Positions 37,405-49,555 of a stretch of DNA of 64,000 nt are shown here, one piece after another. Origin of the DNA: Nymphaea colorata (lineage: Eukaryota; Streptophyta; Magnoliopsida; Nymphaeales; Nymphaeaceae); contig NC_045138.2 in NCBI RefSeq assembly GCF_008831285.2, forward strand, positions 6,045,205 to 6,109,204. The letters run 5' to 3'. The position numbers were made by a program, and so were the translations under genes. The notes beneath the pieces are model-generated. The model was not told where the DNA came from, did not search any database, and saw only the letters and a list, made by a program, of their open reading frames with translations. Each line of letters starts with the position of its first letter. Positions within the stretch are counted from its first letter, which is position 1.

Positions 37405-37815
37405 TGGCTAGAATATACAGATGTCAACTATTTTGGATTTGAATCCGATATAGTGGATCTTACATACAGAAAACAGTCTAGATTATTATATCTGAATCTG
37501 AATGTTAAATTCACAACCGAATTGGATCTGGCAACCACTTTTAAATTTGAAACTGGGATCGGAACTGAAATCTGATTTGGGTGTTGACTGACGACTTTCA
37601 TAATATATGGATATTGTGTTGGTTAGAATATACTGGCCACATTCATGCTCATTATTTGATAAAATATTTATTTAAAACCAAACTCAAATGTGGTTGCAAG
37701 TTCGTTTCTTAAATAGAATCCAATTTGATCTCTCGATCAAATGCTAAATTTTTTGCATACTCTACTTATTTAAAACAGCTCATTTCGATATCCAATGCAA
37801 ATCTGATCCATTGAC
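37405..37815. repeat. Dispersed 'GATGTCAAC..GGATTCGGAT' repeat, copy 4
   Basis: Opens CAGATGTCAACTATTTTGGA and continues with TTGAATCCGATA and ATCTGAATCTGAATG words; it ends near ATCCATTGACATCG. Confidence 0.55.
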
Positions 37816-38057
37816 ATCGCACAAAGACTGGTTCTTAGGAGAATTATGCCGCTGGAAAATGCTCTAAATAGAACTTCAGATTCTGGAAAAGGCCATATTA
37901 GCAAAAAATTCTTCAAATAGAAATTCACATCACCAAAATTCAACATTAGTTGAAATATTGTAAATCAGACAACTTAGTTTCGACCTCGAATCTCTTGTAG
38001 TCAAAACTTCTTCAACCATATCCTTGATCCTTAGCAGCAGAGACTGGTGGGCCTGGA

Positions 38058-38420
38058 GGCAGAGGCAAAGCAAAAAAATTTTCATGAGGGGGAATCGAAT
38101 TATAGTTTCAAAATTTTGATAAGGGCTAAAATATCATTTTTAAAATTTTTATATAAAATAAATGAAATTTTTAAAAATTTATATGCAAATTTAGGATGTT
38201 TTTTAGGGGGCTAGGGCCCCCACCAGTCCCGTGACCCTACCCCTCCAGAAAGGGCCATGCCTTTTTCTCAGATTCTTCAAAAATAAAATATTAACTTTTA
38301 AATTTTAAAAATTTTAGTCTAATTTTTGCAAACAAAATTTGAAAAATTATATTTCTACCTGTTAAAGTTTTGAAACTATAGTTTTGTCCATGCAACAAAA
38401 ATTCTTAGCTCGGCCCCTAT
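38058..38420. mobile_element. MITE-like GGCNGAGCCAG family, copy 3, possibly two halves
   Basis: 38058-38240: GGCAGAGGCAAAG then CATGAGGGGGAATCGAATTA, GGGCTAAAATATCATTTTT and GGGGCTAGGGCCCCCACC. 38270-38420 looks like an inverted partial copy ending TTCTTAGCTCGGCCCCTA. Non-coding. Confidence 0.45.
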
Positions 38421-39055
38421 TGCTCCTAATGTGATAAGCCAAATCCGGGTCCTACAAACCGGGTTCGGTATGGGTCAGATCTACACCAAACAGGTCAACT
38501 CACACCTCTTTTATATATATATATATATATATAGCATACCGTGGTTAGGTAGATCTATTAGGTAGATCTCTATTAGCGCACGAGCTTATTAAATTGTCCA
38601 TCTCCTTCAACTTTAGGTTGTCTTTAAGTCAATTTCTTGGCCACGCGAATGCGGCCGTTGCTGACATTTAGTGACCAAAGCATGTGTACTTAGACATACC
38701 AAAAGAAAAAAAAAAATCGAAAACTACCAACATAAGAGTCCTTCTACATGTGGAAACGAAATTGTGCTATTTTCTTGGTGGCGTAAAACCTCGAGGCTAG
38801 TACTCATGTTCCAAATACCGCGACTTTGTAAGCCTGTAAATTTCAATAAATCTATCATTAATTTTGATGACGCCACTATTTATTTTGGGTGAAGCCAAAT
38901 TACTAGACAAAAAACCTGCATTTTTTTGAAAAATTTATAAAATAACATGCCTTGTGAGAGAATAATAAAGCGGGCTCAAGTTCCAAAATTTTTAGGTGAC
39001 TGTTTTTTATCTAAGGACGCCAATATACTTGATTTGGATGGAATATCTGACACAA
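38421..39055. other. Intergenic DNA, no gene seen
   Basis: Contains (TA)n at 38512-38534 and otherwise nothing gene-like. Confidence 0.4.
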
Positions 39056-39059
39056 CAGT

Positions 39060-39320
39060 TTCAAAAGAATAAATTAATGTTGGATTAAGAAATCAGATCG
39101 GACACATCCAATCTGATTCGGATTCAGACATACATAAATATATGATAGAATTCATATTTAGTTTTAAATAAATATTCTTATACAATGTTCTTACATTTTC
39201 AAAACGACCAGGAATCTCTGCAAAATTTTGGATTTAGATATGAATGTAAAATTCAACGTATTCAGATTGTGAAATCAATGTGAATATCTGAAAAAAACAG
39301 ATACACCGTACTTCTATCCT
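39060..39320. repeat. Dispersed 'GATGTCAAC..GGATTCGGAT' repeat, copy 5, partial
   Basis: ATCCAATCTGATTCGGATTC and TTTGGATTTAGATATGAATG words as in the other copies; the opening motif is not clear. Confidence 0.45.
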
Positions 39321-41342
39321 ATCTTAATATGTTCTAGAATTCAAAGTGCAAAAATAAAAAGCAGTAACTCAAGAGTTGGTATTTCATCCTGAAAACGTAG
39401 GCGCTTCTGTCATGAATGTTTCCAGATTGGCGTTTGGGGTTTTTAATTGGAAGGTTGAATAATGTAATATGAGCCATATGATCCATCAACTTTTAGGTAG
39501 AATTCAAAAAGAGACCATTTTTGCAATTCTTTTGTAAATTAAGGGCATCTTTTTTTCCATAAAAACTATCAAATAAGGGCCTGAATTACAAAGGAACAAA
39601 AAATGCTAGCAAAAAACGATAAGACTGTAATTTATTAAGCTGATGTTGAAAAATTGCAGCTAACAATTTAAAGTTATAAAATTAGAAACATTTAACTTCA
39701 TGCATTTATTTGTCAGTTTTTACGAAGAGCGAGCTCCTTGTTAGGAAAATCACAAAAGGTGATCATTTTTTCACATTATAAGACAATCTAGTCCTGACAG
39801 TGAAGATTTCTCTTTTAATTTAAGCGCACACATAAAACTTGGGCCGCAATAAACGCACCGAACTTTTGTACCACTTGTCAAAACTAACCTCTTGAATACT
39901 AACCCTAACCCTAACCTTAGGTTATATATATATATATATATATGTGTGATAAAAAAATTAAAGAAGTGTTTGGATGACACCATAAAATCAGGTTTTTTGG
40001 CGTGTTCGAGTGCCACAAAAAACTAGGTATATCTGAGGATTCATTAAAAACTTGGCTTTCATGAAGCCAAGTTTTCTAAGGTGCTCTCCGACAAAACAAA
40101 ATTTTAGTGCGTTAGTTTGCTTTAACCTCTTGACATATACCAACCATATATATTAATGCATGATTAGCTATGGCTAAATTAGTTAAATACTTTTAAAAAT
40201 ATAAATTAGGGAGATTAATGATTTTTTTCTTATTCATTAGGGCTAGAGAGTTAACTTAAGAGAAATTTATGTCCATTCACAAAGCCAATATATATATTTT
40301 TTATGTCAATTTTTAAAAAAGGAAAATGGTTTGACTTTTAGCACTAACTCAACCAGAAAAACTAGTGATCGAGGGACCTTTTCAAGTAACTATATAAAAC
40401 TTTGTGTACTGCTTTTAACAATATTGCAAAATTAAGCGTGTTCTTTGTTATATTAAAAAATAATTAAGTCTGTATTAGAAAATTTTTCCTTATAATAACA
40501 AAATGGGACTTCCAAAATAGCTGACAGTAGCCAAGTATGTCATGCAGACAAGGTTTTACCACTTGGTTTCTAATAAAAGAGAAAATAATACAAGATCAAC
40601 GAGCACGGCAGCTTAGACTTCCCAAATCTCAACGGGCCCAGCCAACCAGTGCAAAATACAGCCCGCGAGACAGTATATTAGAACAAACATGGAAAACCAT
40701 AGATGTTTTCTGTATTTTAATAATGCATATTAATTTGTATGATATCTGTAGACTTTTTAGACATTGACATCAACCATAAACAATCAACATTTCAGCAGTT
40801 GACTTCCAAATGCACACCATCTTCATTCTTTTTTCTTTCACAAGTCCTGTCCTCAGATGATTCTCAAGGCCAACATCATAAACGTCTCAGATTATTTATT
40901 TGGGCAGTCATTATTTTGAAAAAATAGGTCCTCTCTAGGCCGTCTGATTCAAATCTGAGGGTCATTGAATCATTTTCCGCTTGAAATAGATTAAAGATTG
41001 TCACAAGCATATATGAAGTAAGTGAAGCAAGAATTAAATGGTTGCGACCTTAAACTTTAGCAGGTTGCATTTTAGGTCCTCTTCTGTTCCCCTTCTCCTG
41101 CATCTGACTGGTTTTTTTCAGTGATGAAGTCGCCATGTTAGCAGGTGGGACCTGGGAAACAGGTGGGATCCACGAAGAACGACGTCGGCCAACGCAGGCT
41201 GATCAGCCGCCGGTACAAGGCCGCATGGGTACCGGCCATGCTACTGATCAGTCCTTCATGTTCCTGATAAATTCTGCAGACAGAGCTTTAAATGAATGGA
41301 TTTGGGGAGGCGTTGAAGCTGTGTGGGGGGTTTTGAGAGAGG
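39321..41342. other. Intergenic DNA and NRAMP upstream region
   Basis: A short telomere-like CTAACCCTAACCCTAACC lies at about 39898-39915, followed by (TA)n at 39922-39944. From 40930 to 41342 the sequence is less AT-rich and is the likely upstream regulatory region of the NRAMP gene. No other gene seen. Confidence 0.45.
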
Positions 41343-41350
41343 TATAAATA
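41343..41350 (+). promoter_or_regulatory. TATA box of the NRAMP gene
   Basis: TATAAATA lies 76 bp upstream of the chosen start codon, which would place transcription start near 41375 and leave a 5' UTR of roughly 50 nt with no intron. A short upstream ATG at 41369 opens a 23-codon frame that overlaps the main start; it would matter only if transcription begins earlier than the TATA box predicts. No metal-response element was identified by eye. Confidence 0.6.
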
Positions 41351-41425
41351 CGAAATGGGAATCTACCATGCCTGTAAGATCGGCTGCTAAGTCTGTAGAA
41401 GGTGAACGCAAAAGGAGAGCCAGAG

Positions 41426-42595
41426 ATGACAGGAATTAGTAATGGAGATCAAGTATCGGGTGAGGCTGAAACGATGAAGACTCTCGAGAGGGAAGCTAGT
41501 TCCTCAAAGGGGAAGAGTACCAGTAGAGCTCCTTCGGCGAGCTACGATCTAGAGGCTAATGGGGCTCAGAAGCCTGAGCACGACGACAAACCAGAGCATC
41601 AGCCTGAGGTTGGTCTCTCTCTCTCTCACTTTCTGCGCTGAACCTTTGAGTTGCTCAAGCAGAAACAGCAACCAGGAGGGAGAAAGCTCCTTTCCTTCTT
41701 TCTCTGATATGAGAGTCCTACAAATATATATCGTTATGGCCATGAGCCTACGTGCCTGCATGAGAGAAAATCAGGTTGATTTTCCAAAGTTCAATTCCAT
41801 TAAAACTTATTTCAAGATTACAGTGAATGGTAATATACACACAAGTGAAAATGGAAAACCTTCTTTGAAGCAAACCATGACCTCTCTTCCTTTTCATCGT
41901 AGCTCATTTCTGCTGTTCAAGATTTGCACGCTTTAACATTTGGGTTTCTGAAACAGAACCAGAAGCCAGGATGGAGGAGGATGATCTCACATATCGGACC
42001 TGGATTCCTCGTTTGCATGGCTTTTATAGATCCCGGAAGCGGTAAGGAAGAAATTTTCTTAATTGCTGTGTTTAATTTTTAATACTTGAAATATTTGTGA
42101 ATTCCATGTGGAAAGTTTTTAACTAATGATCTTCATGTCAACTGCTTTAATGGACGTGCAGTGGAAACATTGTTTCAAACTGCATCACAAAATCAGTACC
42201 AGGTATGCTTCAAAAAATCTTCGATAGACTATTTAAGAGAAGGGAGACGCCAGATTTCTTACTTTGATTTCCTTTTGCAGTTGCTATGGGTTATCCTTCT
42301 TGGGTTCATCCTGGTTTTCATAGTCCAGTCTCTTGCAGCCAATCTTGGAGTAGTAACAGGTACGTTCTTCATCGCTCCTTAACCAGTAAACAAGACGATG
42401 TTGAGGTCGAACTCAAAGTGACCAGAAGGTGCTTATACAGCTGCTTGGAATGTGCAGGAATGCATCTTGCAGAGCATTATAGGCTTGAATACCCCAAATA
42501 TTTGAATTATTGCTTCTGGATACTTGCTGAGGCTGCTGTTATAGGAGCTGACATATCAGAAGGTATGAAGAACAAGAGAGATATAACACAGCAAA

Positions 42596-42634
<39 letters not shown>

Positions 42635-42850
42635 CCCCTCTCTCGAACATGTATTTAAATTGGTTCTTTTCTACTTGAACCAGTGATTGGAACAGCCTTT
42701 GCTCTCGACATACTGCTGCATATTCCTGTCTGGGTTGGCATTCTGCTTACAGGCTTGACTCCATTTCTTCTTGTTGGACTGCAAAAATATGGGGTAATTA
42801 ATGGATCTCCCATCATTCTGTTTAGTTGTGTGTGTGTGTATGTGTGTGTG

Positions 42851-42881
<31 letters not shown>

Positions 42882-45800
42882 GATAGTGGTGGTTCTAATA
42901 AGAGGTGATTCTGCATTCATGGCAGTTCCGGAAGGTGGAGATGGCGCTGGCAATGGTGGTGTTCGTGATAGCTGCGTGCTTCGTCGGGGAGCTTCCATAC
43001 GTGAAGCCCAAGGCGTCGGAGGTCTTCAAAGGCTTCATCCCTGGATTTAACAATCGAGACGCCGTGGCTAATGGCATTGCCTTCTTGGGAGCTCTTATCA
43101 TGCCGTGAGTTATAAACCCCATATCCCCTTTGTTTTTTCGTTTTTCGTTCCTTCTGAAGTCGGATGCACAGAAATTTGGTCGTTGAAACCACGAACAAGC
43201 TTGTTCTAGGAAGCCTACACTGCCCATATCTCCATTCTCCAGTACAAAAATTGGACAAAAGAACGCCGTGTCCGGTGCGTTTCTGGGAGCGTTCTCAGTG
43301 TTCCATGCTCAACCCCAAAAGACAGTCACAACACGTTATGTATATGTAACCTGCCATTATGCATGTTCCTATTAGCCTAGGTCTCACCTCAAGCTCATCC
43401 CATTTAAATGGTTAAGAACTCCTTGACCTCTTTTCTTGCATTTAAGTTTGAAAATTACAAAAAAAAAATACCCAAATTAAACGAAGTGCAATCGAGCCAA
43501 GTTCATGTAACTCGAATTCAACTTATTTATAAACTCGAGTTTTTGGTCTTAACCAAGCGAGTTCGAATTGAGTTCGCCGACTCGTCCTACTACCCTAGGA
43601 AACATCAGTAAAGAAAGTGAGAACGTCAGTAAATTTATATACTCTCTGGGAGCCTCTGCTGGCTTCCAAAACGGAAGTAATTATATGGGAACGGGATCTC
43701 AACATAGGAGACGTCCCATTGCATGGGATGCTAGAGGTCATGTTCATAACAATTCAGCGAATAGATTGAGATCATGCATATCCAGAAATCATGACTAGGG
43801 ATCTTGAATTACATAATTAGTTGTGAGATCCATATACAGCGTTGCATGACTGACAAAGTGAACTCGTTTTGTCTCTTTCCTTAGGCACAACCTGTTTATT
43901 CATTCAGCATTGGTTCTCACAAGAAGACCTCCTCAGTCTGTCAAAGGAATAAATGTAAGTCTCTCTCTCTCTCTCTCTCTCTTTATATATATATATATAT
44001 ATATAAACACATACACATACATACATGGGGTTTCAGAGATATGAACACTAAATAAATAATCAAGTTCTTCTAATCAATCTATTTCAAAGTTAAAGGAATA
44101 ATTTTTATCCCTTCATAACATATATTTATACACCGAAAAGCATTCACAACTTTCAAGTTAGGGAACTCGCAAATTTCTTATGACTTTGATTTTAAAACTA
44201 GTAAACTTGTATCTCGTGTGCCTGTAGCATGGTAGTTTATCTGATTCACTTGTTCACTTCTGCCGGCTTTTCCTTGCTATGCACCAGGATGCCTGCCGAT
44301 ATTTCGCCATAGAGAGTGCACCACCAATGGCCCTGGCACTATTCATCAACATCGTTGCCATCGTTGTCGCTGGAAGCATTTGCTTTGCAAGTAATATCTC
44401 GCCCGGAACGGCAGCTGCATGCAAGAACCTTACACTATACAATGGGGCCATCTTATTGAAGGTACAAAAAGCCGGTCGAACAACCCATCTTTGTTAAACT
44501 TGATTAGAACTTCAAACACACACACAAACACACTCAGCACGCACACATGTACACACACACCCTGACAAAAAATGAGAATCAAATATGCTGAATATTGCTG
44601 GATGGCTAAAAATTAATCATTTTTTTAAAAGTACTGTAAGCTATTGCTAAAATACCATAGTTTTGGCTTTTAGCTACATATCCGGCAACAATATCTGAAT
44701 CTGGATTATTAGAATTCTTATATATATCCAGATAGTTGGAATTTTTGTTAAGATGTAATAGAAATTGAAGGTAGATATTAAGACAATAACACAGTAATAA
44801 TTGCTTTGGCAGGATGTATTAGGAAAATGGAGCAGACTAGTCTATGGCATCTCATTATTGGCATCAGCACAAGGCTCTGCTCTTACTGTTGGATGTTCTG
44901 GGCAATATGTCATGCAAGTAAGTTTGAGATACGTGGGATGCATACATTTTCATGAAATTTTCAGTTTGATTGATGTATTAGACCAATCCCGGCATCATGT
45001 TTTGGATCCTCAAGGCCATCTATGGAGATCCCTTGGAACTGTATAGATTCATGGATGCCGCCAACTTGGGTGGTGTTATTTCATCTACAGACGACAGTAG
45101 ACCTGAGCATGAAGATCCATACCCATATCCAATTAGGATTACATGAAACAAGTCCTATCCTGTTGCTTGCACTTTTATTGTGTGGACTGGTATCTTTTTC
45201 TATCATGCTAAGCCGAAATGGTAATTTTTGCAGGGCTTCCTTCAAAAAAAGACCAAGAAATGGATCATAACAGTTGTGACAAGAGGACTTGCAATCCTAC
45301 CAAGCTTGATAGCTGCTCTAGTTGGAGGTCCATCTGCGTGTGCTCGACTAATCATCATCTCATCAGTATGTATTTCAGATATCCTTCATCTGAATACCAA
45401 GGCACAATTAGTCTATGAAAATGAACCTTTATACATATATGTTGATGCCATTGATGGATTTCTTTTTGGGATTAACAAGAGTTGCATATTCTGAATGCAG
45501 ATGATCCTCTCCTTTGAGCTCCCATTTACCATACTGCCCCTCCTCAGGTTCACCAGCAGCAGGAAGAAGATGGGGCCACACAAGAACCATATAGCTGTAA
45601 GTTTCATTCACAACCAAATATCATAATTATAAAGACCATATCCATGTGATCAGTTTCAGAAAAAGCCCTGTGGATGCAAGAATATGACTTTGTGTTCAAA
45701 TTTGGCCTTTTTTGCTATTACAGGTGATAATTGCAGCATGGATACTTGGATTGTGTGCAGTAGGAATCAATGTTTACTACCTAAGCGTAGGCTTTGTTGA

Positions 45801-46047
45801 GTGGCTGATCCACAACAATTTGCCAAAGGCTGCGTCAGTGATAATAGGGATCATAGTGTTTCCCATTATGATTGTCTACCTTGTAACATCGGTCTATGTT
45901 ATCTTCAAGAAGGTTGATGTAGCCACATACAAGCCGCCGCCACCACTGCCACTGCCAACCAACAAGGACTCCATGGGCGAGACCATTGAGGAAGAAGAGG
46001 AGATACCATACAGAGAGGATCTTGTAGAGATGGCTGAGAGTGAATAA
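41426..46047 (+). CDS. NRAMP: NRAMP-family divalent metal transporter, 13 exons, 560 aa
   Basis: Proton-coupled metal-ion transporter of the NRAMP family, a multi-pass membrane protein; plant members move Fe, Mn, Cd or Al across the plasma membrane or tonoplast. Exons read here: 41426-41608, 41957-42041, 42162-42202, 42281-42359, 42458-42562, 42684-42793, 42926-43104, 43885-43954, 44288-44461, 44813-44917, 45234-45365, 45501-45596, 45724-46047. Every junction is GT/AG, phases match, and the joined length is 1,683 nt. The 61-residue first exon is hydrophilic (Ser/Glu-rich). Core motifs follow: GPGFLV (75-80), DPGS (86-89), [25 protein letters not shown] (260-263) and FIHSALVL, then an acidic tail with a proline run. 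Many small exons fit the plant NRAMP1/6 type rather than the few-exon NRAMP2-5 type (recalled family knowledge). Odd points: DPGN is DPGS, TGKHL is TGMHL, and the transport signature (361-373) reads [13 protein letters not shown]. No stop or frameshift breaks it. The start is the first ATG after an in-frame stop at 41396. The exon structure is well supported; the substrate is unknown. Confidence 0.93.
42599..42629. repeat. (CT)n microsatellite in NRAMP intron 5
   Basis: About 15 uninterrupted CT units inside the intron between exons 5 and 6, close to the acceptor at 42682-42683; it may act as an extended polypyrimidine tract. Confidence 0.9.
42829..42884. repeat. (GT)n(GA)n compound microsatellite in NRAMP intron 6
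   Basis: Alternating GT units run directly into GA units inside the 132-bp intron between exons 6 and 7, filling close to half of it. Length variation here would change intron size without touching coding sequence. Confidence 0.9.
43961..44006. repeat. (CT)n(TA)n compound microsatellite in NRAMP intron 8
   Basis: CT units followed by TA units begin a few bases after the exon 8 donor at 43955. Confidence 0.9.
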
Positions 46048-46200
46048 TCTAGTAGACCCAACAATCGCTAGTTATATGCTGCCTTTATTATTTTCCCCTT
46101 TTTTGTATAATTAAATTGGGGTTACGCCGTGCGCCCCTATCAGTGCAATCAAGCAAATGAACATAATAGAAAATTATTACATTACTTTTAAGATATGTAC
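46048..46200 (+). other. NRAMP 3' flank / probable 3' UTR
   Basis: AT-rich sequence directly after the TAA stop, with T-rich runs and AATTAAA-like strings near 46110 that could serve as plant poly(A) signals. The exact cleavage site cannot be read from sequence. Confidence 0.4.
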
Positions 46201-46301
46201 GTCTTCTATAACACACACACACACACAGAAAAGGATTCAAATGTGCTGAATTATGGATGCTAACGGATGACTAAAAAATAAACATTTGGAGCTGAGAAAT
46301 G

Positions 46302-46343
<42 letters not shown>

Positions 46344-46969
46344 CATTTCTGCATCACAAACCGTTTTTAATACCCACGTGGTAGTTGTGTCTTAGTGATA
46401 GAGAATTGAGGCTAAGCTTGAGTACCTCATGTTTTTAAGGTATTATAATGTTTTGATTTTGTTTAATTTTAATAGCTTAAAAAAATAGTGATAATTTGGA
46501 AAGCAGCTATATACCCCATGGATATGAGTATATTTTGTATACTACATTGAATATGGTCAATGTTTTCCTTTTGTTTTTATCATTAACCTTCGAGGTGTCA
46601 TGAGCTTCATGGCTGGTGTTCCTGTCTGTCTGGTTTGAAGATGCAAGCGGAGTTTCCGGACATTGAACCAGAAGTTGACGACTGCTTGAGTGATAGCATC
46701 GCCTTATGGCAGAGAGAGGTTTGTAGTTTATATAGATGTTTTCAAATTTGCATAGAGTGCTGATACAGTATGAGCATGTTATTGCCTAGACCTCACATCA
46801 ATTGAGACCCACAAGCAGAACTATCTCACACATGTTTGGAGTTAGGTGCCATGATACATACTTTGAAGATCACCATTATGTGGCATGAGCTTGAGGTTTT
46901 TACAAGTCATAAATTTCTAACGTATCTATGTTATCACCCCAGATTTTTCGAAAATACTGTATTCCTTCA
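46201..46969. other. Intergenic DNA with (TA)n and an exon-like scrap
   Basis: (TA)n at 46302-46341. At 46641-46718 a 26-codon open stretch starting ATGCAAGCGGAG and ending before a GTTTGT donor-like site looks coding in composition but is not recognised. Confidence 0.35.
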
Positions 46970-47400
46970 AACATGATTCCAATTACGGTAATTCAGATGT
47001 AATTTTGGACCCTGGGCCCAAGTTTACTCCAAAACAGACCTCCAGATCCGTGTCAAAATTCAAATATTGACCCTAGATTCAAACAGCCTTCTAGATTCAT
47101 ATCCAAATTCAAGCCCGACACTAGATCTAAAACGAACCTCTAGACCCATATCTGAATCCAAATGCATGGTCTAAATTCAAAATCTAACTTTGGACCCAAA
47201 TTTAGATCTAAACCCAAGACCTAGATCCCAAAATTCATACCTCAGCCTGAAATACGAAGCCAAGGTCATAATCAAGCCCAATAGTCAAAATCAAGTCCAA
47301 ATTAAGAAAATGGATCCATAATGCTGCTTTTGGGTCCAAATTAGATCCAAAACCAAAGATTGGAGCCAAATGAATAATTTGGACTCAAGATTGCAAGTCG
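46970..47400 (-). repeat. Degenerate GATCCAAA/CTAGATCC tract, inverted relative of 23000-23660
   Basis: Irregular repeats of GATCCAAAT, ACCTAGATCC and CCCAAATTTAGATC, the reverse complement of the words at 23000-23660. Confidence 0.6.
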
Positions 47401-49126
47401 AGATCAAAATGATGAGTTTCGACGCTACTTAGTGCTGCACGTGCACACACAAGTCTCCCCTTAACACGCCCGTCTAATTCTTAATCCGAGCAATTGGTTT
47501 TTCCCTACATCGACACCCAGCAATTGGTTTTTCCTGGTCCACTTGCAAAGAATGAGACAAGATTAGAACTGATTCTTCTTTCTAAGATCAGGGTTGTGAA
47601 GATAGGGCTTACCATTTCATTGCATTGAGTGCAATGAATTTCTGTCTATTGTTCTTGAGATACATGGCCATATTTCATTATAAAAAAAATTTGACATGCG
47701 TAGTTGATTTACTTTTCTCTAGCTGCTACTTATATTTATATATGTTTTTGAGATACATGGCCATGAAACACTATAACAAATGTTTCAGGAAAATGATCTA
47801 ATATTTGGCATAGATTCATGGAACAATTAAATATTACCATACGAACTTTAAGGCATGCAATTGCAATCCAATACACCCATCTCTCAAATGGATGCAGCCC
47901 TTCCAATACCTTCCCGTGAGAAATGACCGCTGCCCATTGTGCCTTCTCCTGGCTTTCTGGTTGATTATCTGCCCTACTCAATGAACCTTGCTCGCTAGGT
48001 TGAATGCATCTATGTAATTTGATTTTGGCCAATGGCCGAGTAATTCATCAGGAACACTAAGTTCCCATTCTCATTTACTATTTTGTTGATCACATTCCAC
48101 ATGCATTAGCAATCAATAAATACACATTAGTTCTTTTGCTTCTGCAGCTTTTCTTTTTGCAATTCATCTCCTTTAGTTTTTTTATCCGTTGTATGACTCG
48201 CTCCCTGGGCTTCCTCCTTTGTGAGGGATTGGAACAATGGCGGACCCAAGCCAATATTTTTTGGTTGAGGCTACTTTGAATTACCAACTCAGGTCTGATG
48301 TAGGCACCACATTTAGCTGAATGGGGTCTAGGTTTAATGCCATGTAATACCGGAATGATCATTGGCCTACGAGCAAAGAGACTTTGTTGTTTCACATATA
48401 AATAACATATAAATAGCAATTATGGTCATAAAAACATGTTTTTTTTTCAAAAAACATATATAAAATGCTAAATATAAGTCGGTTGTTTAAAACTAAAAAA
48501 ATGCCAAAACGAAAAACATATTTTCCCCCTTTTTTAAGGTTTTTAATTTCAAACTTCTTGATTTTGTTTTCTGATTTTTACTTGTTGCTAATTTACTTAT
48601 GCTTTGATGTTCGTATCCTTAGTTTCTCACTTATTTTTTTCTCTCTAATTTTTAAGGTTTTTTTTTAAAATAAAAAATTTACTATATTTTTCTCATTTTT
48701 TTTTTCAAACTCACTGTATTATATCGGAAGAAAAACTCATGTTTGGAACATGAAAATGTTTTTTGTGATTAGGGATAGCTTGGCAATGAAGGATATTTTT
48801 CCAAATTTTTTGCAGAAGAAGATGAAATGCATTTAATAGGTTGAATGTGAAGCTTTTTGCTTCTTCCACATCAACAAAAGTGCATTTCAAGTGAAGTAGA
48901 TTGGTAGTGTTGACAGCTGATTTTTAAAATAAAACATTTTAGAAGGGCTACATGCAAAACTGGTACGTGTGCAATATGTAAAGACCCATGTGCATGACAA
49001 TTTACTCCCTTTGAGCGGGTCAAAGGGACACATGAAATGCATTCGGGCCTGTGCATGGTATTTCTTGCATATAACTGCCTCTCAAGCATGTGTGCTTGTC
49101 GACACAAACATACCATTATTACACTG

Positions 49127-49166
<40 letters not shown>

Positions 49167-49555
49167 TGGACTTGCGCTGCATACTGTGGCCGTGTCCAAG
49201 CCCGACTTCTTATCCAGCTGGGGCGGTCGAAGCCCTGCCCTGGTGTCAGCACTACTAGTAGTCATCATTGGTGCCCGATGGCTGTAGGTGGCCACTAGAT
49301 TGCACTATTTTATAACAAAACACTACTCAGCTTCCTTCCAAACTCTGTCGACTCTGCTTCCTTACTGTTTGTGCCAGGAGTGGAGCCATAAGATTTTGCC
49401 TAAGGAGTACTCGGATTAAAATGTCAAACTTTTGAGGGGCACCAATTTAAATGAAAAAGTGCTCATACACCTACAGCCTACACCTCCTCCCTCTCCTCCT
49501 GATTTATGTGGCTTCTTTGTGATCCGGCTAGCTCCCATGATCATAGATCGAACCT
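47401..49555. other. Intergenic DNA, no gene seen
   Basis: CAATTGGTTTTTCC occurs twice near 47490-47535. Also present are T-rich patches at 48430-48720 and (AT)n at 49131-49164. No gene is recognised. Confidence 0.4.

Noticed and set aside
39898-39915. Interstitial telomere repeat (CTAACCCTAACCCTAACC)
   Set aside because: Only about three units, and of the CCCTAA type rather than the plant CCCTAAA; too short to mean a telomere or fusion point. A similar TTAGGGTTAGGGTTA at about 15138-15152 is equally short.
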